This document shows, piece by piece, positions 11,575-22,130 of a stretch of 64,000 bases of DNA; position 1 is the stretch's first letter, and every line of letters starts with the position of its first letter. This stretch comes from Mytilus californianus (Eukaryota > Mollusca > Bivalvia > Mytilida > Mytilidae): positions 119,192,771 to 119,256,770 of the forward strand of contig NW_026262581.1 in the NCBI RefSeq assembly GCF_021869535.1, read 5' to 3'. Under the pieces are notes generated by a model, which did not search any database, was not told the origin of the DNA, and saw only the letters and a list, made by a program, of their open reading frames with translations. A program made the position numbers and the translations under genes.

Positions 11575-12205
11575 AACCACTCGAACTTTAATTTGAACTT
11601 TAACTCAATGGATAGCGATACCCATCCAAAGCACATTAAACAAATGATATATTGAAATCTGTTTAAAAAAAGAACATATTTTTTTCCGAATTGGTCACGT
11701 GATTTTACCACATCAAGTAATGGGATAACCACATCAAAGAATGACAGGACCACATCAAATAATGAAACAAACACATCATGTAGTGTAAAATCATCAAATT
11801 TTGAAACATCATTACGTAATGTTAAAACCATATAAAGAATAGGCAAATCATCATTACAAAATAACAAAACCACATCATATAATGAAACAACTACATAACG
11901 TTAAGTCACATTCAAATCAAGTAATGTTAAAACCACATTGACTAATGACACAACCACATTAAATAATGGTGAAACCACATCGAGTAATGACAAAACCATA
12001 TTGAGTAATGACAAAACTATATCAAGTCAATACGAAACCATATCGAAATATCATTAAGTAATGACTATTCCATATTGAGTTATATCAAAACATCATTACG
12101 TAATGTCAAAACCATATTAAGTAAAGACAAAATATCATCAAGTAATAATAAAACAACATAAAGTAATATCAGAGTTCCACATAAGACAGCTGTGGCGTTC
12201 CATAT
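11575..12205 (-). repeat. Third, inverted partial copy of the 3-kb unit
   Basis: The reverse complement matches about 5870-6500 of tandem copy 1: the AATTGGTCACGTGATTTTAC landmark, the 20-21 bp minisatellite and the edge phrase ACAGCTGTGGCGTTCCAT. It is more diverged than the two direct copies are from each other, so it is an older or independent copy. Confidence 0.75.
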
Positions 12206-12234
12206 AATGCATACTCTTATATTTTATTTGAATA

Positions 12235-13547
12235 CAAAGGTAGGATGAAAGTTTTTGAATGCATTTTTTTTTATTTAAAGCATGAAATTACAGACGGCAG
12301 TTACCAAATTAACTAGACGATCGGAATGTTCAGATTAAAATGGCGAGCTAAAACATGTCTACTATTGTTATGCAGATGAATTTAAATGGCGACAAAATTA
12401 AGTAGATGTGGTATATTTGCTGAGACATTTATCCACCAGAGTTAAAATGACGTGGATGTAAACTATAGGTCACTGAACGGATTCAAAAATGTCCAGAACC
12501 CATACAGTATAGATATAAAAGGCAAATATGAAATAATTCAAACGACAAAACCAACGATTTGATTTATGACAATAGAATCACAGAATTAAGGTTCTGACTT
12601 GGAACAGGCGCATATAGAATGCGGCGCGGGGTAAAATATATTTGTGGGCGCTCACTCTCCTGACCTCAGACAGTGATGCACAGCATATAAGAACCAACTG
12701 TGAAAAATAACTTGTAATGGCTTGATTTATCTGATTGACACGAAACACAGAAAAAACCCAACTAACTTACATGAAACATAAAGCACCGATCTAAAAGTAC
12801 TCGCCGTTACTGAAAGCTGTTTCAAAGCTAATTACAACTAATATATAAAGCATGTTCTCCCAGACTTAAGTAACAAATTAGTTCACATCCAACGGATTTA
12901 GTTTAAAGACATCATTAACAGTCTGAGAAAAGCGACCTTGTGCAATGCTAACATATAAGTACATAATATCGATGTAGGATCATTAGTTATTACAATAAAT
13001 AGGAAATTAGAAAAAAAATAATTCTTATTACTCAACTCTTTGAACCAATTTCCATCAGATTGATTGCAGATGGTTTTCTTTCAGAAATCCATATTTCGAA
13101 ATGATTTTTGTTTTTTATTAATGACTACTTGACAGGACAACCCTGTTTATATCATATGATTTACAACACCAATTTATATTTAAAATAAGAAATGTTGCAT
13201 CCGGCCACAATTAAAAAAATAGTTTATCCCCTTTGGCGACCATACCAGTGATTCCTGGAATGTAGGAAGATGAAATGATAAACAACTTAAGGACCCAGAA
13301 ATAAAGGATTAGTAAAAAGGAAAGTAAATATTGATATGATTGGAATCAAAATATAATCTATAAATTTTTTGTACATTTCGGTTCAGGTGAGAGATCTTTG
13401 GTTCCTTTATAGAATGTGTAGTATATATGAGCATTTTATTTATATTAGAATTAAAAAGACTAGTGTATACTCGATTACACTTCAACACACATTATCATAA
13501 CCCAAAAAAAGGCAACTTTGATTCAATATATTGTATTCATATAAAGA
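12235..13547 (+). repeat. Segmental repeat D, copy 1
   Basis: Collinear with 18600-20209 at lower identity, sharing GCATGAAATTACAGACG / GCTTGAAATGACAGACG, AATGCGGCGCGGGGTAAA, CCTTGTGCAATRC, the R1 core, and ATTCAATATATTGT near the end. No coding frame is maintained between the copies, which argues against a gene. It ends at ATAAAGACA where a retroelement has inserted. Confidence 0.75.
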
Positions 13548-15188
13548 CAAAAGAGGCGAAAGATATGAAAGGGACATTCAAACTCATAAGTCGAAAATAA
13601 ACTGATAACGTCATGTCTAAAAAAGAAAAAGACAAACAGACAAATAACAGAACACAAAACACAAAACACAACATAGAAAACCGAAGACTGAGCGACACGA
13701 ACCCCACGAAAAACTGGGGGTGATCTCAGGTGCTCAGAAAGGGTAAGCAGATCCTGTTCCACATGTGGCACCCGTCGTGTTGCTCATGTTAGTACAAACC
13801 CGGTAATAAGTCTAATTCGGTAGGTCACATTCGGGGAAAAGGGGACGGGATTGTTGTTACGACAATTGGAACATTTCCGTTGTCATCTGTGAAACAGATA
13901 TTCCTTAACGGTCAACCCACTCGTGATGGCGTCCGTCAAATGTACGAAGTGATGATTTCAACTTCACCACTGATTGGTTTAATAGCTTCCTTGTGAGCAG
14001 CAACCCTCTATCAAGAAAATCATGATAGGAAATACAAGCCGGGAAATAGCGTATCAACTGGGAAATATATACTCCGTATGCAGGCGCTGTTGGAATGTTG
14101 CTTCGTAGAAATGGAGAGTTCACAATTGGGAGGCTGAAATCATCTCTTTTGTCGTAAATTGTTGTTTTCAACCGACATTCATTGTCAATTTCTAGATGTA
14201 AGTCTAGATATGAGTCAGACTTAACTGTATCTATTGTATCTTTTATCTCAAGTTCGATGGGATAGATGCGTTTAACATAGTCACCAAATTCTGAATTATT
14301 CAGTGAGACAACATCATCTATATAGCGGAAAGTGAAGTTAAAGGATACTGCTAACTTCTTTTCTTTCTTCGTAAGACGTTCCTATATGAAGTCAGCCTCA
14401 TATGAATAAAGGAACAAGTCGGCAAGAAGAGAAGCACAGTTGGTATCTAAGGGAATGCCGATTATTTGTTGAAAAACACGTCTTCCAAACGTAACAAATA
14501 TGTTGTCAATAAAGAAATTAAGCATCTTGATGATGTCAGTTTCAGAGAATTTTTTTTTAATCAGAGTGATTTTTTTACAAAGTACGATTTATCCCTCCCT
14601 AAGACAAGATACCTGTATCTACGTTGGCCATTCTTTGTTATGAAACAAAGCAGGACCAACTTTTTCAATCTGTCTTTTAGTTTGAAATGGGGAATACTTG
14701 TGTAAAGTGTAGAAAAGTCAATTGTTTTAATACTACTGCAAGATGAAAGAGTCTTAGATTGTGTGTACTCTAAAAGATCTTTGGAATATTTTATTATCCA
14801 CATCTGATTAACGCAACTTCTTGAATAGAAAGTTTCCAATAACTTTGAAGCCCGGCTTTGATTGCTGATACAATTGATGTAAATAATTTAGAAGGAGGTT
14901 TCTTGGAGCACTTGGAAGACCCAGCAATATAACGTGGTTTGTAAGGGCACTTATGTAGTTAAGGTATCTAATACAATGAAGGGAGATCCAGTTCTTCATC
15001 TTTGGTTCAAATTCCAAAGGAACATAGAACAGACCTACGATTATCCAGGATTTCTTAAAACATTCGGAAAAGTATCTACGTCTTCTTTCTCGCGTTTATT
15101 CATTGCCTGGCATAATCCTCAATCGATGAATTTAGGCTCACGATATTTCGGGTCTTTGGATAACACATTTCGCTGAGAAGTGTTACTG
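13548..15188 (-). mobile_element. Penelope-like retroelement, nearly continuous copy
   Basis: On the minus strand the order is: an N-terminal leader region (about 15188-14840), reverse transcriptase (14840-13905), then a non-coding tail (13905-13548) ending in CTTTCGCCTCTTTTG. Both ends are defined by comparison with repeat D copy 2, which continues without interruption from ATAAAGACA into GTGTCCATACC. A 4-base GACA is present near both junctions and may be a target duplication, but is too short to be sure. The assignment to Penelope-like elements is by the style of the reverse transcriptase; no GIY-YIG endonuclease is visible. Confidence 0.7.
13905..14839 (-). pseudogene. Reverse transcriptase of Penelope-like element, frameshifted
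   Basis: Minus-strand frames read, in order: SKDLLEYTQSKTLSSC, STLYTSIPHFKLKDRLKKL, KNGQRRYRYLVLGRDKSYF, a break near 14560, a palm segment with NCASLLADLFLYSYEADFI, an in-frame stop, then RYIDDVVSLNN (catalytic YIDD codons at about 14313-14324), SDSYLDLHLEIDNE, YDKRDDFSLPIVNSPF and LLLTRKLLN. The usual family motif here is MGTNCAPLLADLF; this copy has LDTNCASLLADLF. At least one frameshift and one stop make it non-functional. Confidence 0.75.
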
Positions 15189-15420
15189 ACAAGTGTCCAT
15201 ACCAAAATGCCAAGCTCTAAAATGTCCAAACCATATTCCAAAGTCAAATTTGTCAACAGTATAGACAAGTATCCAAAACAAAGGCCAAGTTCTAAGTTAT
15301 CTAGACAAATGTCCAATTCATATGCCAAGCTCTTCAGAGTCTAGACAAGTGTCAAAACAAAGTGCAAAACTGTCTATAGTCTATACAAGTGTTAAATCCA
15401 AATGCCAAGTATTTCATTAC
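15189..15420 (+). repeat. 45-50 bp minisatellite, short block
   Basis: Five or so diverged units around CAAGTGTCCATACCAAAATG and GCCAAGCTCTAAA. It is the same family as the large array at 20210-22130, placed exactly as expected if repeat D copy 1 continues after the retroelement insertion. Confidence 0.7.
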
Positions 15421-15439
15421 CAGGCAGCAATATAGTGCA

Positions 15440-15724
15440 TAGATAAGAGTATAATTCACAAACTAAAATCTAGACACGCTAAGAGTTATTAAAATCAGGG
15501 ATCAGAAATTTCACATATGCAAATAATTCCCAATATTGACTGTTTTAAAAAAGTTATTGACAGCTTCAGTCATGCAGCTTATTCGATATCACAGCTTGAT
15601 GACCATGTTCCTGGTTACAGGTTCGGTCTACAATATTTTTTTAACATAATAGACAATGCACTCATCAGTTTCTATCTATCAATTGTTATCAAGAGAGCAG
15701 ATAACGAAACTAAACATTGATAGG
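15440..15724 (+). repeat. Copy of the tandem unit's internal segment
   Basis: Diverged relative of about 5490-5740 and 8605-8860: shared phrases include ATAATTCACAAACT, ATCTAGACACGC, CAGCTTCAGTCATGCAGC and CTTGATGACCAT. This ties the block at 15 kb to the same repeat complex as the 3-kb unit. Confidence 0.65.
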
Positions 15725-15824
15725 AAAGATTACTGTAGTTTAGTCTTTAATTTTACCAAACCTAACATCCATTGCATCAAGTATGATAATAACACATGAA
15801 ATAAAGTAAACGTTCAAAAATTTA

Positions 15825-16868
15825 ATATATAATTTTATATGGAGTGGAAAAAAAGATAAAGTTAAACGTACTATATTATGTAAACCATATCTTGACGGAG
15901 GATTACAAATGATTGATTTAGATTGCTGTCTAAAATCATTACAAATCAGATTGGTTTTAAAACTAATAAAAAAGGAAAATGATAACTGGAAAATTATTCC
16001 AAGATTTTACCTTGATAAATTTGGGAAAGATTTTCTTTTATTCAGAATGAATTTAACAAATGTTAATTTGCTTAATAAAATAAATTTAATGTTTACCTGA
16101 ATTCTATAAACAACTAATTAAAACATGGGTAGAAGTAAAAGGAGGTCAAACTATCATACCAAGAAACTATCTTGAGGTTAGAAAACAACTTATATGGGGA
16201 AATCATCTTATCAAAGACAATGGGAAATGTCTGATCCTTTAAAACTGGATTAATAGTAATATTTTGTACATCAATAATTTATTAGATGAAAACGGATACA
16301 TCTCATCAGAAACTGAACTAAAAAATTTAAAGAATAACCGAGACTGGATTAGAGAATTTTCATTAGTTTAAAAAGCTATAACAAAGCACTGGCAAAATAT
16401 TTTAAAACAAGAAAGCTCTAACAAAACTGTTGTCAATATAAAAAAATCGGTGAAGTTAACAAATTTAAAATGTTTAAATGGAAAATAAAACATTATATAT
16501 TAGCCTGTAATGAATTATTTTATAAATGGACAATAGTACCAAGCGGTTTGTGCTTCCAATGTAAGCAACAGGATGATTATAAACACTTCTTTTTTTCCTG
16601 TTCATATAATGTTCATTATTGGCATAAAGTTGACCAGCTATTATCATTTTTAAGAATTGATAAGCATATACTTAGTCTTAAAAGTTTAGTAACCGGCTAT
16701 AAAATTGAAGATGAAGCTTATTTTGATAGTTTTCTTTTCCATCTATAAAGCATATATAGTATATGTCTGACAAGAAAGATAAGGTCATTGACATCTTTAA
16801 AATCTTCAGAAATGAAATCTGGGACATTTAACATAAATAAAATCAGAAGCAAAAAAAAAAAAAAAAAC
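15825..16868 (+). pseudogene. Tx1/L1-type non-LTR retrotransposon, C-terminal remnant with poly-A
   Basis: Conceptual translation reads FIWSGKKDKVKRTILCKPY and LDGGLQMIDLDCCLKSLQIR, matching the region after the reverse transcriptase palm in L1/Tx1 ORF2 proteins. After several stops (for example after NLMFT at 16098-16100) a last frame (16470-16748) has the C-terminal Cys/His motif CFQC-x8-H-x4-C (CFQCKQQDDYKHFFFSC), typical of the family. An A-run at 16851-16867 marks a retrotransposed 3' end. The 5' part is missing and the frame is broken, so it is dead. Confidence 0.8.
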
Positions 16869-17149
16869 AACAAGAAAATAATACTTAAAACATAGGAATA
16901 TTTCGAATTCCTTTAAATGAAATGATAATTATTAGATACATGTACATAGTCTAGCTGTGACCTCGTTAATACATGACTGCACATGTGTCCAGTCAGTTGG
17001 TGTGCATTAACTGAAATTTGCAATTTTACTCTTTTATAATCTATTACAGCTACACTGAATTAGTATTGTTATTAAATATGTTTATTCCTGTTCACAATGC
17101 AAAATTAAAATGAGCAGGAGAGCGAGCAGATTACACAACACAATGCAAC

Positions 17150-17500
17150 GTTAATAGATATAAGAAGATGTGGTATGAGTGCCAATGAGACTACTCTCCA
17201 TCCAAGTAAAATTTTATAAAAGTAAACCATTATAGGTCACAGTACGGTCTTCAACACGGAGCCTTGGCTCACACCGAACAGTAAGCTATAAAGGGCCCCA
17301 AAAAAATACTAGTGTAAAACCATTCAAACGGGAAAACCAACGGTCTAATCTATATAAAACGAGAAACGAGAAACACTTATGAACCACATCAACAAACGAC
17401 AACTTCTGAACATCAGATTCCTGACTTAGGACAGGTGCAAACAAATGCAGCGGGTTTAAACGTTTTAATGGTACCAAACCTTCACCCTTTTTTTGAAACA
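17150..17500 (+). repeat. Dispersed repeat R1, full-looking copy
   Basis: Begins with AGATGTGGTATGAGTGCCAA and continues through ACAGTACGGTCTTCAACAC, CCTTGGCTCACACCGAACA, AAGCTATAAAGGGCCCC, ACGGTCTAATCTATATAAA and GACTTAGGACAGGTGCAAA. The minus-strand open frame across it is an artefact. Confidence 0.65.
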
Positions 17501-17632
17501 ATAGTGTAACATCACAACATTGAAAGACACACTATAAAATATCAACTGAAATAGCTTAACTCAATCAAAGGACATATTAACACCATTGAACATACACTGA
17601 ACAAATAAATTTGACCTATGACACAATGTAAA

Positions 17633-18027
17633 TACAAAATAAATAAACTAAGGGAAGAATAATAAAAGTAACATGTTATATCGGTAAGAAATGTTAAACA
17701 ATTAAAGAAAAACAATATGCTCGAACAAAAATACCATCCATTTGCAATAACTTTAAACACAGGTAAATGAAAATAATTTTGTTGTTAGGTATACATGTAC
17801 AGTACCAATAGAGAAAGAAAATATTTTTACAAAATAAATAATTTTGAATACAAAATAAATAAACTAAGGGAAGAATAATAAAAGTAACATGTTATATCGG
17901 TAAGAAATGTTAAACAATTAAAGAAAAACAATATGCTCGAACAAAAATACCATCCATTAGCAATAACTTTAAACACAGGTAAATGAAAATAATTTTGTTG
18001 TCAGGTAAACGTGTACAGTACCAATAT
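17633..18027 (+). repeat. Direct duplication, 216-bp offset
   Basis: About 180 bases from TACAAAATAAATAAACTAAG at 17633 recur at 17849 almost unchanged, including GTTATATCGGTAAGAAATG and ATATGCTCGAACAAAAATAC. The copies are separated by about 37 bases. Very few differences, so recent. Confidence 0.85.
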
Positions 18028-18479
18028 GCATACATGTATAATTTGAAGACCACGTGTACTTTCGATCAACTTTCGATCTTTGGCTTGATCATAGAAATTA
18101 ACATTTACTGTTAAAAAAGTTGTACACATAATGTGTAAAAAAAAAAAAAAAAAAAGATAAGTTCAAAATTCCATTGTCGGCTGGAGAATCATGCTATCAG
18201 TATCAAAGATCATCATCAATTTCGCGGTTCAGTGAAGCTTTAATAAAAAATCATATACAGTATAGGTTAAGAAACGTACCGTATTCCGGTAAAAAATTGT
18301 ATTACGTAGAACTGTTCTAATGTATTAATATAACTAACTTTATAGATATACTTTATTGAATATTTTCCCCTTGATATTCAATAACTAATTTAAAGGGATA
18401 CTTAATTGAAGCTGTTGATTGAGTAAATTGTTAACAGTAAAGGTGCAATAAAATTGATTAATTTGTGTTAAAAAAATGA

Positions 18480-20209
18480 AAGCAGACAAAATGCTTAGAT
18501 TGTTAAAAACAATCGCCATTTAAAGGTAATGCGTCTTTAAAGGAGTCAATTGATAGTTTCATTTGCTAAGTAATGTATACTCGATATTATATTTCTATGG
18601 AAAGGTAAGGTGAAAGTTTTTGAATATATTTTTTTGAAAAGCTTACCCTGTTATTAATATAATTACTTTAATACGACGAAAATACCTCCGTTTTTTTATT
18701 CATGGAAAGCTTGAAATGACAGACGACACTCGTCAAGTTATCTGGACGTTGGTCGGAATGTTCAAATTTGCATGGTGATCTTAAAATTGTATACCATTGT
18801 TATGCAGATGACCCAAAATGGCGACATAAATAAGGAGATATGGGATGATTGCAATGAGAAAACTATCCAACAGAGTCCAAATGACGTTGATGTATGCAAC
18901 TATAGACCACTGAACAGCTCTACTTCGTGCAATTACCACATCGTATAGTTCGCTATAAAAGAAAATGTAAAATGATTTAAACGAGAAAACCTAACAAGCA
19001 CCCAACAAATTAAGACTACTGACTTGGAAAAGAGGGGCGAAAGATACCAAAGGGACATTCAAACTCGAAAATAAACCGACAACGCCATGGCTAAAAAAGA
19101 AAAAGACAAACAGGCAAACACATGGGAGATGCACATACAGAATGCGGCGCGGGGTAAACTATGTTTGTTGGCGCTCAACCCCCATTTCCTGGGACAGTGA
19201 TACACAGTTTATAATAAGAACCATCTGTAAAATAAGTTGGAAATGGCTTGATTTATCAGATTGATACGCACCACAGATAAACCCCAACTAATTTAAAGAC
19301 ATAAGACACAAAAAACGATATTAAAGTACACTCCGTTACTAAAAGTTAATTCAAGGCTAATTACAACTGATATAGAAAGCAGGTTCTCCCAGATTCAAGT
19401 ACCAAATCAGTACACATCCATCTTTAGTTTAAAGACGTCATAAACAGTCTGGAAAAGCACAACCTTGTGCAATACCTACATATAAGTACATAGTATCAAT
19501 AGGATGCAGGACCATGAGTTATTACAATGAATAGGAAATTAGAAAAAAAAGAATTCCTATTTCGCAACTCTATGAATTAATTTCCATCAGATTGAGTGAA
19601 GGTGGTTTTCTTTCAAAAATCCATATTACGAAATTATTTTTGTCTTTGATACGGTTATTTCTGATCGTCTCCGAGTCATTTCAGTAGTGAGAACTTTGGT
19701 ACTGACATGATTTAAAGCGAACCATTCTAAAATTGTCCGTATATAAAAATAGAAATTATAAAGAAACTAAGGTTTCAACTCCCTTAGACAAAGTTGACTT
19801 CATATTGATTGGATTATGTTTACGTAATGTATATAGTTTACCAACACCAGTTCAGAGATTTTAATGTAGAAACAATGTTACAAAATTGAAAATACTTTGT
19901 TTCCTCTATGGCAACCTTACCGGCCGTAACTTTTGGAAGGTGGAAAGATAAACACATTTAGGCCCCAGAAATAAAGGTTGAAGAAAGTTTAAATTGATAT
20001 GACTGAATTCAAAATGCAACCTATAATTTTTTGACAAATTTCGGTTTAGGTGAGTTGTTTTAGGTTCCTTATAATTTGCAGTATACATGAACATCTAATT
20101 TGTATTAGCAATGAGAAAAATTTGTGTAAATTCGATGACACTACAACAAACATTATCATAAACCTAAAAATTAGCATCTTCAATTCAATATATTGTCTTC
20201 AAATAAAGA
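18480..20209 (+). repeat. Segmental repeat D, copy 2 (uninterrupted)
   Basis: Collinear but diverged relative of 12235-13547. It passes straight from ATTCAATATATTGT and AAATAAAGACA into the minisatellite, giving the pre-insertion state for the retroelement in copy 1. Its first 100 bases also resemble the tandem unit (CATTTAAAGG, AGGAGTCAATTGATAGTTTC). Confidence 0.7.
19030..19130 (-). mobile_element. Penelope-like tail fragment inside repeat D copy 2
   Basis: The short run AGAGGGGCGAAAGATACC through CAACGCCATGGCTAAAAAAG matches the 3' tail of the minus-strand copies. It begins and ends abruptly within the R1 part of repeat D and has no counterpart in copy 1, so it is an independent insertion. 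Confidence 0.65.
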
Positions 20210-22130
20210 CACGTGTCCATACCAAAATGCCAATATCTAAAATGTCCATAGTCTAGTCAAATGTTCAAAGTATATGCCATGGGGTCCAGAGTCTAGACAA
20301 GCATCCAAATCAAATGCAAAACTGTTCCGAGTCTAGAAAAGTGTTATTCCATATGACAAGCTCTTAAGTATCCAGAATCTAGACATGTATCAAAACCAAA
20401 TGTTAATCCCTTAATTGGAAAGTACTAGTATACATACCAAATGCATAGCTCTAAACTGTCAATAGTATAAACAAGTGTCAACACCATATACCAAGATATG
20501 AATAGTTCAGAGTCTAAACAAGTGTCTATACCAAATGCCGAGCTGTAAATTGTTCAGAGTCTAAACAAATGCACAAACCAAATGCGAGGTCCATAATCAC
20601 CAAGAGTCAGTACAAGTGTTCCAGCCATATGACAAGGTCTAAATTGTCCAAGCTGTGTAGAGCCTTGACAAATGCTCATGCCAAATATCAAGTCGTCCAG
20701 AGTAAAGACAAATGACTATACCAAATGCCAAGCTGTCCAGAGTATAGACAAGTGTCCAAACCAAATTCCAACCATATAACTTGCTCTAAATTATCCAGTC
20801 TGGAAAAGTATCTAACCATATGCCAAGCTCTAAATTGTCCAGAGGCTAGACAAGTGTCCATACCAAATACTAAGCTCTACATCGTCCAGTCTAGACAAAT
20901 ATCCACACCAAATGCCACGCTCCTAATTTTCCAGTCTTGAAACATGTCCAAACAAAATGTTATACTCTGAATTGTCCAGTCTAGACATGTGTTCATACCA
21001 AATGCCAAGCATTGAATTGTCCAGTCTAGACAATTATCCAAACCAAATGCCAAGCTTTAAATTTTCAAACGTTTAGACAAATGTTTAATCCGAATTCTAA
21101 ATTATTCAGAAACTGGATAAGTGTCCATACCAATTGCTGAGGTCTATATTGTCCAGTTCAGACAGATGTCAAAACCATTTGTTAATCTATACAAAGTCTA
21201 AAAAACAAGTGACAAAACCAAACGCCAAGCTGTCCAGAGTCTAGACAAATGTCCATACCAAATGGTTAGCTGTCCAGAGTCTAGGCAAGTATTCAAACCG
21301 AATTCCAAGCATCTTAATTGTCCGGTCTAGACAAACATCTAAACAGTATGCCAACCTCTAAATTGTCCAGTCTGGACAGGTATCCAATAAATGGCTAACT
21401 CTTCATTGTCCAGGGTATAGAAAAATATCCAAACTAAATCCGAAGATTTAAATTGTCCAATTTAGGCAATTATTCGCCAAATGCCAATTCTTAAATTGGC
21501 CAGTCTAGACAAGTAATCGAACCAATTGCCAAGCTCAAAATGGTCCACAGTTTACACAAGAATCTAAACCATCGAAACAATTAGTCAAACCAAATACCAA
21601 TCTCTAAATTATCCAGTCTAGACAAGAACTTGTATCCAAACCTAATGATAAGCTCTTAATTGTCCAGTCTAGACAAGAACTAGTATCCAAACTTATTGCC
21701 AGAATCTAGTATCTAAACCAAACATTTAGCTCTAAGTTGTCCACAAGTGTCCATACAAAATGCTAATCTCCAAATTGTCCAGTATAGACAAGGGTTCAAC
21801 CATATGCCAAGCCCGAAATTGTCCAGAGTCTAAACAAGTGTCCAAACCATGTGCCAAGCTCTAGATTGTCGGAAATCTAGACAAGATTAAAACCAAATGC
21901 GTATCCCTTTTTTATCAAGCACCCATCACAAATGCCAAGCTCTAAATTGCCAGGGGTCTAGACAAGTTTAAAACAAAATGTTTACTCCCTAATTGTCAAG
22001 TATCAATACGAAATGTCAAGCTCTCAATTGTCAAATCTAGACAAGTGACCAAACCATATGCCAAGCTCTAAATAGTCCAGTCTAGAAATGGTCCAAACCA
22101 TATGTCAAGGTATCCAGAGTCTTGGTGAAG
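20210..22130. repeat. 45-50 bp minisatellite, large array
   Basis: About 40 diverged units of AGACAAGTGTCCATACCAAA, TGCCAAGCTCTAAATTGTCC and AGTCT, with an optional five-base extension (CCAGAGTCTAGAC). CTAGAC recurs nearly every unit. Open frames across it are artefacts of the period. Confidence 0.85.

Noticed and set aside
20725..20940. Open frame in the minisatellite with a repeated Cys/Pro peptide.
   Set aside because: Frame openness follows from a period near a multiple of three; no coding signature.
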